Source of the DNA: Bacteroidota bacterium
GTDB lineage: Bacteria; Bacteroidota; Ignavibacteria; Kapaibacteriales; UBA2268
Assembly (NCBI GenBank): GCA_004322215.1
Contig: SCSM01000040.1
Span: 124,001-188,000 of the forward strand
DNA length: 64,000 nt
Direction of reading: 5' to 3'
Positions 18,379 to 29,900 of the stretch are shown one piece after another (the stretch's first letter is position 1; every line of letters begins with the position of its first letter). The notes below the pieces were generated by a model, which was not told the origin of the DNA, ran no database searches, and saw only the letters and a list, made by a program, of their open reading frames with translations. A program made the translations under genes and the position numbers.

Positions 18379-21057
18379 TTATTTTATCACATCCATGCTG
18401 ATAATCCTGTATGTGTTCCCATAATTAAGCCGGCAAAAATACTTTCCGCTTCTCATATTAGTCGCATCGAGTGTAACCCGATGATAACCCTGTGTGTAAA
18501 TCCCGTCTGTAATTGTCTGCATTTCATTACCGAGTACATCATAGATTTTCATTGTTATATGCGAATCAGAAGCCAGTGAAAATCCAATCGATGTCATTTC
18601 AGAAAACGGATTCGGAAAATTTTGTTCAAGCAGGAATTCATCATTATTATCTGCGACGTCATCCGGGTCATCTGCAATAATTATTTTGTTTCCTTCCTTG
18701 CTAATCTGAATTCCACTAAGGTAAAACAATTCATACTGGCTTGCTGTAACTGTTCCCGATTGCAAAGTATTCCCGGTTGAAAGCTCTTTGTTAGCCCATT
18801 TAAAAACCTTGCCTTCGCTGTGAACAAGATTCTGCAATCTGCGGGGAGTAATATCAACAAATGTTGTCGAAACAGGAGCTGCGCTGTGAAGTGAGATATT
18901 AATTTCCCAGCGGTTCCACCTGTCAACTATCGAATTATTGTCCCATCTGAGGAACCTGTTGATTCCCCCTCTTAAATCACCGTCAGAAGTCGTCCCGTTG
19001 CCCGGCTCATCATTCAGCATGCAATTTGAAAATGCCGGATAGCTTTGATTGGACGAAAACCGGTATATCCAGTCGAGGTATTCATCCTCTGATTGCCACT
19101 CCGGGAAAACTGTCCAGGGAAATTCACCGTTTATGTGGTCGCCCTGAACCCAATAAATCATTCCACCAAGATGGCGGCTGATATTCATGTCCTCAAAGAA
19201 AGGAGGCATCTGTCCCCATAAAATATGCTCGTCGTTCTTACGTACAAATGCAAGCATAATCGGTAAATCTTCTCTAACATGACTGAATGCGTATTTTCCG
19301 GCATCTATCCGTTCACTAACCGGTATATTTTCTACGCTTGGTATTATCTTTTCATATCCCCATAATGGAAAATGTCTTTGGTTTGGGTCGTAATTGAGAT
19401 TCACTCCCGGAACCTGCGTTTCTCCGGCAGTAAATATTTCCGGATGTCTCATGCCGAAAGCCCATTGGGCAACTCCACCCATCGAACCACCTTTCATGTA
19501 TATTCGATTTGTGTCAATTTTGAAATTGCTTCGGTGCAAAATCCAATCGAGCATGAATTCAATCCTGCGTTCAGTATAATTGACTACTGCACCCTGGATA
19601 GGTGAGTATCGTGTTCCATAATAACAATTGTATCCATACCACATCGTATGTCCGAACTCATTGGATTTGACTTTAGGGTCATAATCATCAGGAGCAAACA
19701 CAAACCTTCCGGGTTCAGGCACGCTGTGCCCGCTTCCGAAATAACTATCTCCGTAATAATGGAATAATGTTATTAAAGGATAACTCTGCAGTATGTCCCA
19801 CACTTCGGGTGTTGTAACCCGAAAGATATAAGGCACACTGCTTTGATTATTATACCCATAATCGGAATATTTCCCTGTCGGGTCGAATTTACCTAACCAC
19901 ACGATATAGATGTTCCTGTTACCCGAGGCAGTGTCATTTTGGAATTCCCTGTATTGCAGTACAGGACTTATCTGCGATGCTGTTTCAATTATCGGACCTG
20001 CCATATTTGTACTGTCGAATGTAAGGTTTTCATTTCCCCTCGACACACTCGTTACGGCATAGTAAAAATTTCCGGAGGATTCATCGGTATATACGTACAA
20101 TCCGGAACTGTCTGGCAATGGACCCGAACTGAATGGAGTGGATAACCTTCCGTTATTTTCTGCGAGCTGCGGAAAATTTGCAGAACCCTGTGACACTTCA
20201 GCCAATAATGCTGCATAACCGAAATTCTCCACGGTTATCCTGTCAGAATGTCGGTAGATTCTATATTTAATTTCTGCACTGTCACCCTCGATTTCCTTCC
20301 AGGTAACAAATGTTTGTCCATCCTTATATTGGGCTTGTACATTGGTTGCCTGCTGCGGATAAGTGCCAATCCCTTCATATTTTATTTCAAGATAAGGACG
20401 TGTTTTTATATTCGGATTGCTGCTGGAACGTGCGATTGCATCTGCTCCGAGTGTTACCCTTCCGTCAAGTAATAAACCATTGTTAGGGTAATCTCCCTTA
20501 ACCCATCCTTTAACTGTTGTAATCACATTCCATTCAACCCAAAAATTTTCCGCTCCCATTCCGTAGGATGTCGGATGAGAAAATACAGCGTCAACCGGGA
20601 CTGAACTTAGCGATGAAAAAATATCTCCGCCTGAAATCCAGGGCACTCCGTCTTTCCTTTGAGTAACTGTTGCCTGCGATTCATCCCACATTCCCAGGTT
20701 TTCCGGGTCCTCGATTCTGTATAGATTCATCATGTAACCGGAAACACCAGAATCAACAGTACCGTAAGCAACCTCGAAATAAATTCTTAGTTTTGCAGCA
20801 GAAATAAATGTATTTTTTTGAATGGCAGATAAATCAAAATAAATCAAAGTGCATTTATTATCATCTGAACGAATCCCTAAATATTCACTGTTTTCGTTAG
20901 CTCCGTTTGTGATTATGCAATCGTGTGTGACTCCGGTGAAATTGTCACCTGTGTTTTCTCCCCAGCGATAAGTTATGTAGGGCATTGCTGCATTCGTAAA
21001 ATTATACATTAACACACTTAGCAGCAGGCACCGGATAAGATAATTAAATTTTTTCAT
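18379..21057 (-). CDS. T9SS-secreted esterase-like protein with DNRLRE domain
   Basis: 892 aa. Signal peptide of about 23 residues. Residues about 28-225 form a DNRLRE-like beta domain (YFDLSAI...AKLRIYFE, VEWNVITTVKGWVKGDYPNN, RPYLEIKY). A fibronectin-like stretch at about 230-360 is followed by an alpha/beta-hydrolase-like region with the elbow MKGGSMGGVAQWAFGMRHPE (GxSxG), similar to PHB-depolymerase/feruloyl-esterase folds. A type A T9SS sorting domain closes the protein (NFPNPFSEMTSIGFSL ... IYDVLGNEM ... MRSGKYFCRL ... SMDVIK). A cell-surface or released esterase acting on a polymer is inferred; the substrate is unknown. Confidence 0.85.
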   Translation of the reverse strand: MKKFNYLIRCLLLSVLMYNFTNAAMPYITYRWGENTGDNFTGVTHDCIITNGANENSEYLGIRSDDNKCTLIYFDLSAIQKNTFISAAKLRIYFEVAYGTVDSGVSGYMMNLYRIEDPENLGMWDESQATVTQRKDGVPWISGGDIFSSLSSVPVDAVFSHPTSYGMGAENFWVEWNVITTVKGWVKGDYPNNGLLLDGRVTLGADAIARSSSNPNIKTRPYLEIKYEGIGTYPQQATNVQAQYKDGQTFVTWKEIEGDSAEIKYRIYRHSDRITVENFGYAALLAEVSQGSANFPQLAENNGRLSTPFSSGPLPDSSGLYVYTDESSGNFYYAVTSVSRGNENLTFDSTNMAGPIIETASQISPVLQYREFQNDTASGNRNIYIVWLGKFDPTGKYSDYGYNNQSSVPYIFRVTTPEVWDILQSYPLITLFHYYGDSYFGSGHSVPEPGRFVFAPDDYDPKVKSNEFGHTMWYGYNCYYGTRYSPIQGAVVNYTERRIEFMLDWILHRSNFKIDTNRIYMKGGSMGGVAQWAFGMRHPEIFTAGETQVPGVNLNYDPNQRHFPLWGYEKIIPSVENIPVSERIDAGKYAFSHVREDLPIMLAFVRKNDEHILWGQMPPFFEDMNISRHLGGMIYWVQGDHINGEFPWTVFPEWQSEDEYLDWIYRFSSNQSYPAFSNCMLNDEPGNGTTSDGDLRGGINRFLRWDNNSIVDRWNRWEINISLHSAAPVSTTFVDITPRRLQNLVHSEGKVFKWANKELSTGNTLQSGTVTASQYELFYLSGIQISKEGNKIIIADDPDDVADNNDEFLLEQNFPNPFSEMTSIGFSLASDSHITMKIYDVLGNEMQTITDGIYTQGYHRVTLDATNMRSGKYFCRLNYGNTYRIISMDVIK

Positions 21058-21193
21058 TGATGACTCCCTTTGAAATTTATATTAATTTAATTCGAGTCCT
21101 TATTGTTGATTTTTATATGATAACACGTCATTAAATTAAGTTATGTATATGAAAGAAACAAATAAATATTATGAAATAAGAAATGGGAAATAT

Positions 21194-21220
21194 GAAATTA
21201 TCATGCTGAATATGGTTCAG
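21194..21220. repeat. REP-like ATCATG-CTGAA-GGTTCAG repeat, copy 1
   Basis: ATTATCATGCTGAATATGG followed by TTCAG. A copy at 42317-42343 differs at only a few positions. Its half-palindromic TGAA...TTCA character resembles REP families mobilised by RAYT proteins. Confidence 0.5.
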
Positions 21221-21250
21221 AATTCATAATTGTTAATTTTACTTTTTAAG

Positions 21251-21304
21251 TCCCTCTCCGCTCTAAGAGGGATTTAGGGTGAGCTTCAACGTAAATCCCG
21301 ATTA
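21251..21304. repeat. Dispersed CCCTCTC...GTAAATCCCGATT repeat, copy 1
   Basis: Contains CCCTCTCCG, AGAGGGATTTAGGGTGAG and AACGTAAATCCCGATT. The reverse complement of 55332-55403 contains matching blocks in the same order. Confidence 0.55.
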
Positions 21305-21444
21305 ATTGTGTTTGTGAGGTTTGATAATTTGTGCATTGATAATTCATTAAAAATAGAAAATTCTTTATCAGTGATAATTCTAAATGAATTTCAATATTTA
21401 ATCCTTCCTTTCGTTTCATATAAAAAAATTATAAGGAATTTTTT

Positions 21445-21639
21445 ATGAGTGATACTATAAACCAAGAATACATCGTTGATGAATCCGGAACAAGAAAAAA
21501 AGTGATTCTCAATTACGATTATTATCTCCGTATGATTGAACTCATTGAAGACCTCCAGGATTCAAAACTAATATCTATGACAAAAGGCGAACTCGAAATC
21601 CCTTTGGATGAATACTTAAGGAACAGGGAACTTGTATAA
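21445..21639 (+). CDS. Antitoxin of a RelBE/ParDE-like pair
   Basis: 64 aa. A small acidic protein (YIVDESGTRKKVILNYDYYL, MIELIEDLQDSKLI) resembling short antitoxins encoded just upstream of RelE/ParE toxins. Its last codons overlap the TTG start of a RelE-like reading frame. The antitoxin is intact although its toxin carries a stop codon. Confidence 0.7.
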   Translation: MSDTINQEYIVDESGTRKKVILNYDYYLRMIELIEDLQDSKLISMTKGELEIPLDEYLRNRELV

Positions 21640-21886
21640 TATAAATTTAAAGAACAGTGCCCAAAAAGATTAAGATAGAATAAACGAACCGGATTTCAGC
21701 AGAATTATCAATTCAATAAAACTTCTTTCTCAAAATCCAAGAAACATAAATGTCAAAAAGCTTGTTTCAAAAGAAAACGAATATCGCCTGAGAGTTGGTA
21801 ATTACAGAGTATTATTTTTTATCGAAGAAAACATTAAAGAAATCAAAGTATCGAGAGTTCTTCACAGACAGGAAGCTTATAAATAA
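21632..21886 (+). pseudogene. RelE/ParE-family toxin with one internal TAA
   Basis: Read from TTG 21632, one frame runs 84 codons and is interrupted only by TAA at 21671-21673 (codon 14). It begins MYNINLKNSAQKD, then stop, then DRINEPDFSRIINSIKLL, and ends with the RelE core YRLRVGNYRVLFFIEE and SRVLHRQEAYK. RelE relatives usually have Leu where the stop lies (K-D-L), so one TTA-to-TAA change would explain it. Everything else, including the arginine-rich core, is kept, so inactivation appears recent. RelE-type toxins cleave mRNA at the ribosome. Confidence 0.8.
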
Positions 21887-22165
21887 TTAAAATTCATTAA
21901 CTACTTTTATCATCATTACTGGCTCTAAATTTGAAACAATTTTTATGAATACTACTGATTTGCATAAATAAGTGAAAATCAGTTGTATTAGTGTCATCTG
22001 TGTTCCATTATTTTATCATTATCCTCAATTCGACATAATTCTCTGAACATCTACAGTCTAAATAATGGCATTAAATTTGTAACCTTTTACTATATAAATG
22101 AAAAATTAATAATCAAACGTTTCGTAATTTAAAATGAAAATAAGGAGGAAGTCCATCACCTTTTG

Positions 22166-25100
22166 ATGAGCGAAGAGCAAAAAGAACATATTGAGCCAAA
22201 ACCAAAAGAAGAGAGGAAAAAGAGAACTCTCCTCTCGGGATTCCTGCGGACTTTCCTCAAAGTCTCCTTAATAGCTATTGGTGTGCTTTTCATTCTCTCC
22301 CTCAGCTTCATCGGTCTGTCTCAGACAGAAGGATTCCGCAGATGGCTATCAGGATATCTTCTCGAGCTTGTCAACAATGAACTCGAAGGAAAATTGGAAT
22401 TTACAGATGTCATTCTTAATCCTTTCAAAGGAGGTCTTGAAGTAAAAAACGTTTGTCTCACAGCCGCAGGAGATACTGTCGTATTTTGCAAAGACGTCGT
22501 TGTTAATTTCAATATTCGCCCACTTTTCATGAAAAAAGCAAAAATCAATTATATTTATCTCGAATCGCCGAACATAAAGCTTATCAGAAATCAAAAAGAC
22601 AGCAGCTGGAACTTCGGGCATATTGCAAAGCCAAGTTCGGACACAACAACTACAACGCCGGATTGGCTCGTCGAAGTCAGCCGGTTGATAATTAATAATG
22701 CAAAACTCAAAGTATATGACGAAACCCAGGTACATCAGAAAACCGGCAATGTGGATTATGGAAATTTGAATCTCGAAAACTTCAATCTTAAGCTTAGCTG
22801 TTTATTGAAATTGAGTGAGCCATCTTATGCAGCAAAAATCGAATCAATGAAATTCAGGGACAGGAACTCGGGTTTTGCCGTAAAAAATATGTTCCTCGAT
22901 GCAGTTGCTGATACATCTAAACTCGAAATCAAAGTACTGAATCTTTATACCGGTAATAACAGCTTATCAATGTCAGCAAAGCTCGACAAAATCAATGTTT
23001 TCAGCGATAAGACAAAACCTGATTTCAATAATTCTCCTTTGTCATTGAAACTGAAGGCAGACCCGGTTAATATGGATGAACTCATTAAACTTGTTCCTAT
23101 TCCTGTCAAACTTGCCAAAGATTATGCTCTCGACCTCGAATCAAACGGTTCACTGAATAATCTGAATATTAAAAAGCTGAATCTCGAATTCAATAATTCC
23201 TCATTAAATATCACAGGTCGGCTGAAATACCTCACTGAACCGGACAAATTCGATTATCTGGTTAAAATTGATGAAACAAATGTTGATTATAATGATTTAT
23301 TAAACCGGCTTCCTTTCATTGACCCGCTAACAGTTCCCGACTTCGGTTTGTTGTCTCTGAATAATACCGAAATTCACGGGAAAAAAGATTCTATTTCGAT
23401 TAATATCGATGCCGCCGCAAGTTTCGGAAAAGTTTCGGGAATCGGTGGAATTGGCTTCAGAAGTGGGCTTACTTACAGCGGCAAATTGACAACAGAAAAT
23501 TTCAATCTCTCAAACATTTTGCATAATCCTGATTTCACAAGCTCGTTAAATTCTACAATTGATTTTGCTGGGTCAGGAGTTGATTTTAAAAATATGTCAC
23601 TTCGGCTTGGAATTAATTCTTCCAATTCCCGGTTGATGAATTATTACTATAAAGATTTGAATCTCTCTGCACGGATTGACGGCAGAGCCACAATATACCT
23701 CGATACTCTAAACTTTAGTTTAAACAACAAACTTATTATTGATTCTACTACTCCCGGATATGAAGACAATGCAAAAATCTCCCTTTCGGGAAGGTTAAAT
23801 CTATTTGACTTCAATAAACCGGTTTACGCTCTGAATCTCAGTATCAACGGATTAAACACTGCATCTCTGTCGAAAAACTCTTATGCACCGGAATACATAT
23901 CGGGTGAAATATCAGTTATCGGCGAGGGATTCGACCCGGATTCGCTTAATACGATTTTGAATGCAAATATTACTGACTGCGCTTTCCGCGACCGTGCATT
24001 GAATCCGTTTACGCTGAATATTAATGCCAACAGGAACGGAGCTGCCAGAGCTTTATTCGTAAAATCCGACTTCCTTAACATCTCGCTTTCAGGCAGCTAT
24101 ACATACAAAAATTTATTCGATGTGGGTGCTGTTCAGGGATTAACCATTGCCGATTTTGTCTTGTCGAAAGTCAATATAATGAAACAGGACAATTTTCAAA
24201 AAGAAAACCAGGGAATAACGGTTCCAAAGATTAATTCATTTGAACCGATGAATCTTAAGTTCCATACTGACGTCAAAGACCTTTCGCTTCTTGCTGTATT
24301 TCTTAAGGATATGAAGCTCCACTCGATTACCGGAATTGATTTATCCTGGGATTGTAAAAATAATATCAGCAGGTTATCTTTAGATTCAATCAGTGTAAAA
24401 GAATTTGAAATTGATGCTCCCCAACTTGAAATATCATCGCGTCCTGTTCTTTTCATTGGTAATATTGATATGACCATTAAGGATTCAATCCCTTCAATAA
24501 CTAATATTAATCTCAGTTCGGTTGCAAGCAATGACATTCTTCTAAATGATATTATATTAAATAAACCGTATGCTTCATTCGATTACTCAGGTAATAAGAC
24601 TGACTTTACTATATCTTCCGATATAAACAACATCATAAAAGTTTACAACAAAGGAAAAATTCAATTTGCCGAAAACGGCTTTGAAGTTGGAATAGACAGC
24701 ACGAGATATGCTTTCCACGATTCTGTCGTATGGTCATCGCCGTTTCCGATTGATTTACTTATCGACAGCAAAGGAATAGACATTAAATCTTTTAATCTCA
24801 AACGCGCTGATGCCGAATCAATAGGTCTTTCCGGTCTTTATTCTGAAAAATCTAATGATTTGTTCCTCTACATTAATAATTTCAACCTGGCTGACATAAG
24901 TTTGTTTCTGCCAACAGAGATTTGGAAACAAATCTCTTCCATAAAAGGAAATATTGATTCGTTAAATATTAATTTCCGGGGAAAATTGGAAAATCCGGAT
25001 TTGACAATGAAATTGAATACGTCGAATATTGATTACGGCAATACTTATATCGGAGACCTCACAGGATTGCTCCATCACAGCGATTCCTTAGTTACAGGCA

Positions 25101-26758
25101 ATCTTGAAATTATCAATAGTTTAAATTCGGAGCCAAAAAAATTATTATCTGTTGATATTAATTCTCTGCCTTTGAATCTTGCTGCCGGTCCGGTTAAGAA
25201 CCGTATTCACAAGAAAATGGAATTTGATATTATAGTAAAATCAAACGATTTGCCAATCGAGCTTGCTTCTCCTTTTGTTCCGGCTCTCGACTCGCTAAAA
25301 GGAAATGCCGATGCTTCACTTAAAATAAGTGGATTGGCTCCCGATGGCATCAATATCACCGGAGACGTTCAATACAAAAATGCTTCGTTTATTGTTAAAG
25401 CAACAAATGTCGCTTATTATTCAAGAGGTAAAATCGAACTCGAGCCGAATCTTGTAAACCTGAAAAATATTGAGCTTTACAATCTTCCCGAAGATATGAG
25501 AAACGGGAAGGCAGTTATTACAGGAGAAGTCGAACTCATAAATTTCGAACCCGGCGATTTGAACATTCGGATAAATTCACCCGGCATCAAAGTGCTGAAT
25601 CAGTCATCAGTTAAATCAATGCCGAATCTGTACGGCGATTTCATTATTTCTACAGGACCCGAACCGTTAACGTTTTTCGGCAATCTTGAAGAACCGAATC
25701 TCCAGGGCGATGTTAATGTATTGAGAGCTAATCTGATTATGCCGAATACGACAAATACACAAATCAGAAAATCTTCTTTCCGTTATGAAGAAAAAAATAA
25801 TTATATTAAAATCACCGCACTGATGGACAGCCTAAAACAAGCTGTTGCTCAATCAAATGAAATAAGTTATAATAAAACCGAAACCAAAAAAGACATTGCC
25901 GATTTGATTGACTATGACCTTAACATAAGAATTATAGGGAGTTTCATAGTTAAAATGGACATGGGTTTCATGCAAACCTTATTCGCTGAGATTGGCGTCA
26001 AAGACCCCTCACAGCCACTGCGCTACGTTATGAAACGTGGCAGCACTGAACCTAATTTCTATGGCGATATAATAGTCAAAGACGGCTCGACATTGAAATT
26101 TTACAAGCAATTCAGTACCAGTGGAAATATATCTTTCCCCACAGGTAACATGACAAATCCCGGATTAGACCTTGTCGCCGAATACAAAGGCACAACGACT
26201 GTTTCCAACGAGCCGCGCGATTACAAAGTCTTACTTTATGTTACCGGCACAAAGGAAAAGCCGCATCTTCGTTTCAGTTATGTCATTAACGACAAGGAAG
26301 CAGCCGGCGATACATCAAAAATTCGCGAAGATGCCATATTAATGCTTATTTGGGGTAAGACTAAGGAAGAACTAACCGGTAATTTCTCTTCGAGTTTTCT
26401 CAATGTTGATGTTGGCAGCTCAGCTTCTGCTGCTGCTTCTTCATTCCTGACAGAAGCGCTTCAGGGAACCGGTATCATTCAATCGGCTGACATTGAATTC
26501 GGTAAAGGTTCATGGGAACAGGCAACTCTAAAATTCAGCGGTCAGTTTGCCGGCAGCAAATGGAAAGTTGGCGGTAATGTAGGCGACTTTGCCAACAACT
26601 ATGAATTCAGCATAGAGTACCCGCTTCCTTTTGTCCTCGATTCTGTTTGGTTGAATAACATTGTCCTTCAATTAACCCGGTCATTCAATACAACTAACCT
26701 AACTACAAGAAACCAAAAAGAATTTGAGTTAAAAATTAAATTCGGCGGCAGCAAGTAA
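22166..26758 (+). CDS. tamB: TamB-family translocation and assembly protein
   Basis: 1530 aa from ATG 22166. An N-terminal signal anchor (FLKVSLIAIGVLFILSLSFI) is followed by an AsmA/TamB-type start (LVNNELEGKLEFTDVILNPF). A very long run of beta-rich repeats follows, typical of a hydrophobic-groove lipid-transfer or assembly bridge. The C-terminal 350 residues are the TamB domain (DUF490), for example GDVNVLRANLIMPN, FYGDIIVKDGSTLKFYKQF, FPTGNMTNPGLDLVAEYKG and DAILMLIWGKTKEEL. The family spans from the inner to the outer membrane and moves phospholipid or helps outer-membrane proteins fold. No TamA/BamA partner is nearby. Length is near that of other Bacteroidota members. Confidence 0.9.
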   Translation: MSEEQKEHIEPKPKEERKKRTLLSGFLRTFLKVSLIAIGVLFILSLSFIGLSQTEGFRRWLSGYLLELVNNELEGKLEFTDVILNPFKGGLEVKNVCLTAAGDTVVFCKDVVVNFNIRPLFMKKAKINYIYLESPNIKLIRNQKDSSWNFGHIAKPSSDTTTTTPDWLVEVSRLIINNAKLKVYDETQVHQKTGNVDYGNLNLENFNLKLSCLLKLSEPSYAAKIESMKFRDRNSGFAVKNMFLDAVADTSKLEIKVLNLYTGNNSLSMSAKLDKINVFSDKTKPDFNNSPLSLKLKADPVNMDELIKLVPIPVKLAKDYALDLESNGSLNNLNIKKLNLEFNNSSLNITGRLKYLTEPDKFDYLVKIDETNVDYNDLLNRLPFIDPLTVPDFGLLSLNNTEIHGKKDSISINIDAAASFGKVSGIGGIGFRSGLTYSGKLTTENFNLSNILHNPDFTSSLNSTIDFAGSGVDFKNMSLRLGINSSNSRLMNYYYKDLNLSARIDGRATIYLDTLNFSLNNKLIIDSTTPGYEDNAKISLSGRLNLFDFNKPVYALNLSINGLNTASLSKNSYAPEYISGEISVIGEGFDPDSLNTILNANITDCAFRDRALNPFTLNINANRNGAARALFVKSDFLNISLSGSYTYKNLFDVGAVQGLTIADFVLSKVNIMKQDNFQKENQGITVPKINSFEPMNLKFHTDVKDLSLLAVFLKDMKLHSITGIDLSWDCKNNISRLSLDSISVKEFEIDAPQLEISSRPVLFIGNIDMTIKDSIPSITNINLSSVASNDILLNDIILNKPYASFDYSGNKTDFTISSDINNIIKVYNKGKIQFAENGFEVGIDSTRYAFHDSVVWSSPFPIDLLIDSKGIDIKSFNLKRADAESIGLSGLYSEKSNDLFLYINNFNLADISLFLPTEIWKQISSIKGNIDSLNINFRGKLENPDLTMKLNTSNIDYGNTYIGDLTGLLHHSDSLVTGNLEIINSLNSEPKKLLSVDINSLPLNLAAGPVKNRIHKKMEFDIIVKSNDLPIELASPFVPALDSLKGNADASLKISGLAPDGINITGDVQYKNASFIVKATNVAYYSRGKIELEPNLVNLKNIELYNLPEDMRNGKAVITGEVELINFEPGDLNIRINSPGIKVLNQSSVKSMPNLYGDFIISTGPEPLTFFGNLEEPNLQGDVNVLRANLIMPNTTNTQIRKSSFRYEEKNNYIKITALMDSLKQAVAQSNEISYNKTETKKDIADLIDYDLNIRIIGSFIVKMDMGFMQTLFAEIGVKDPSQPLRYVMKRGSTEPNFYGDIIVKDGSTLKFYKQFSTSGNISFPTGNMTNPGLDLVAEYKGTTTVSNEPRDYKVLLYVTGTKEKPHLRFSYVINDKEAAGDTSKIREDAILMLIWGKTKEELTGNFSSSFLNVDVGSSASAAASSFLTEALQGTGIIQSADIEFGKGSWEQATLKFSGQFAGSKWKVGGNVGDFANNYEFSIEYPLPFVLDSVWLNNIVLQLTRSFNTTNLTTRNQKEFELKIKFGGSK

Positions 26759-26999
26759 TTAATATTATTCAATTTATAATTGTAATTTAATATTAATCAT
26801 ATAATTAGTACAATTTAAGCTGTTTCATACAATAAAATCAAAGAATTAATTAAAATCAAAACACAGACCATGTAAAAAATATTAGTTGCAATTAAAATAT
26901 TTTTTTGTTAATTTAAATAATATATTACTTAATCCGTATTATGTTCCATTAAAATTGTACAATTAACTATTTTCATTACATTTCTTATGGGGTGTGTTT

Positions 27000-29900
27000 A
27001 TGAGTAAGTTTTTAGTTTCTATAAAGACAAACCTATTTTGTCTTGCCGTGTTTCTTTCCCTGTTCGGATTAGGGCTGAATGTTCAGGCACAATCCTGGTC
27101 ACAGGAAGCGACTCAAGGCGGATTTATCATTAAGAAAGTCGTAAGCGATACTACTGTCTGCACAGGACAGCCGTTCAGCTATACTATATATTATACTATT
27201 CCCGCGGGTGCCACTAATGTTACAATTATTGACAACCTTGCTCCGGGTGGTATGTTCCTGAGTGCATCTTACAACAATGCATGCGGAACTCCTACAGTCG
27301 TTACTCCTACATTAAATCAAATGGGAGGAACATATTCTTTGTTCTGGGCTTCTGTGCCAAACGGATGCACCGGTTCTTTTACAATCACTGAAGCATTCCC
27401 GAACGGCACTACCTGTCCGGGAACTGTATTGAGAAATAATGTATGTATTCAGGGTACATTGAACAATAAATTATATGAATTCTGTACCGATTATGTAAAC
27501 ATTACTGCAATGGCTGTTAATCCCTGGCATATTAACAAATATCCTATCGGGGTTGCCTGGCAGGGCGGGAATTGTCCTTATGCTTCGGCAAGCGATACCA
27601 TTACATACCAAATTTGTGTTTACAAAGATGTTGGCACAACCTGCCAGCTCAATTTGGTTAACGGCATTGTCAGAGACACTTTACCAGCAGGTGCTATTCT
27701 TGTCAGCTCAACCTGCGGTGCTTCACAAACAGGAAATGTAATTACATGGAATGTCGGCAACCTCAGTGCCAATCAGATGTATAATACCGCATGCTGCCAG
27801 TTCAAAGTTTACTACCCGAGCAATCTTTTCCCGACTGGTACACCCCTGCTGAACCAGGCATGGCTGTCAGGCCTTTTGGGTACTGCTCAACCAACCTGCG
27901 GCAGCTTCAATTTTGCAAGCAATCAAACATGTGTACAAGTTGGTTCATTTACAAAGGGTACATTATATAAATGGGTTTATACAAACCGACAGCCCGGTTG
28001 TGCAGGTCAGTATGTTATTTATGTATGCAACAACGGAACAACAAATCTTTCCGTTAATGTCTTGGATACTCTTCCGGTTCAGCTCACCGGTTACAGTCTC
28101 GGTCCGCAATGGAACCTGACCGGTTCTCTAAGCGGCGATACCGTTTCAGTTACTGGTACTTTATCTCCGGGGCAATGCGGTTATGTGTATATTAATTTCA
28201 CTATACCTGCAAATGCTACTATTGGCTCAACAATTACAAATTGCGCCTGGTTGACAAATGCAGCAGGAGGACCACCACAGCAGGCATGTGCTTCCTTCGT
28301 TGTGGATGCTCCGGCTCCGACACCTTGCTTGTGGAAGGAAGTGTGTAACAAGCAATCAAGCTATACACCGGGTTCGACATTCCGTTACAGGTTAAGAATT
28401 CAAAACATCGGCGGAATGCCTCTGACAAATGTAACTTTAACCGACCAGCTCGACCCGAATCTCGAGTATGTCGGCAATCCTTCTTATTATATTGACAATA
28501 ACTGGAATACTCCATGCACAACCACTCCTGCAAATCCATGGAGCGGTGTCATCGGGTTATCTTATAACTCAGGAACAAATATTATTACTGCTACTATCGA
28601 TACTGTACCTTCTGTTTGCCAGAATATATTCTACTCGAATTGCGGTATGTATGGTACGGCAGGTGTTCCATTCTACTTTATCGAGTTCGACGTCAAGGTC
28701 CGCGATTCTTCGGCTCTCGGCAACGTTCCGAATAACTTTAAGTTAAGCGGTGGTTCTCTCGGCACTGCCTCATACTTATCCAACACGGATTATGTACTGA
28801 TTGTCGGTGTAATCGGCTTCTCCCTCGATAAGGGAGTCAAAAAGCCAAGCGACCCGAATTACGGAACTTCGGTTTCTACAACTACCGGCTCTACCGTTGA
28901 TTATAAATTGAAAATGAATTCTTCGGGTACGGCACAGCTCAGGTTTGTAACTTTCGCAGATTTACTGCCGAGAGATGCAAATCCCGCAGACAATAAAATA
29001 TTGCAATTGTGCGGTCCGAGGGGAAGCTCAGGAAACTTCGATGTCGCATATAATGCGTTCATAAATTCAAGTCCTGCTATTACTCAATGGAAAAATCCAT
29101 ATAATGCCGGCTTGGCTTCTGTAAATAGTTTGTTCCCGACCGGCTCTCCGGGCAATGCATTCACAATCGGCTGCGGTACCGGCGGTTCATGGTCAACAGC
29201 ATGGGCATCATCGGATAAAAACCTCGGTGCTCATTTCGGACCAACAGCAATTGGCGTTACCGGTGCAACTGTGGAATTTTCCGCAAATGTTTTGTCGGGT
29301 TCTGCTCCTGCAACAGGAAATATTTGCAACACATTCGCTGCAAGCGGCTGGACAAAGCATCTGATTCAAAGCAATATCGTAACTTATACTCTTGCGGGAC
29401 AATCGGAATCGAATCCTGTTTGCGTTGCAATAGATACGGTACCGACTCAGCAGCATTGCATTGACAGTGTAAAAATATCTGTTAAATGTATTGGGAAAGA
29501 CCCTGCTACCGGTGCAGATGTTTTCTCGATTCTAATAAATGCAACAAGCTGCTATCCTGCTACCTTGATGCTCAATTCACCCGATGGTTCATTCTCACCG
29601 GCAACATTCAGCTTGTCGTCGAGTCCATGGACTATCAATCCGACATTCACTCATACATCGGCTAATAATCCAATTAAGATATACTATACACTATTGTGTA
29701 ATGGAGTTGTATGCCGTGACAGTATGATGTTGGATCTGCCTCCATGCGACCACGAGATTCCTGAAGAATGTTGTGCCAAATTCATCCATAAGATTGAACA
29801 GCCGCACATTGTCTGGACAAGCACAGGCGGAGTGGCATTGGGTGTGGGTATGACCGCAGGTCCTGCTCCGATTAAGAAATTCTCAGCCACTATCGTATCT

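Larger units (their letters stand above)
21058..21444. other. Intergenic region with two dispersed repeats
   Basis: 387 bp without a gene. It contains a REP-like sequence (21194-21220), a copy of a CCCTCTC...AAATCCCGATT repeat (21251-21304) and A/T-rich sequence before the antitoxin gene. Confidence 0.5.
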
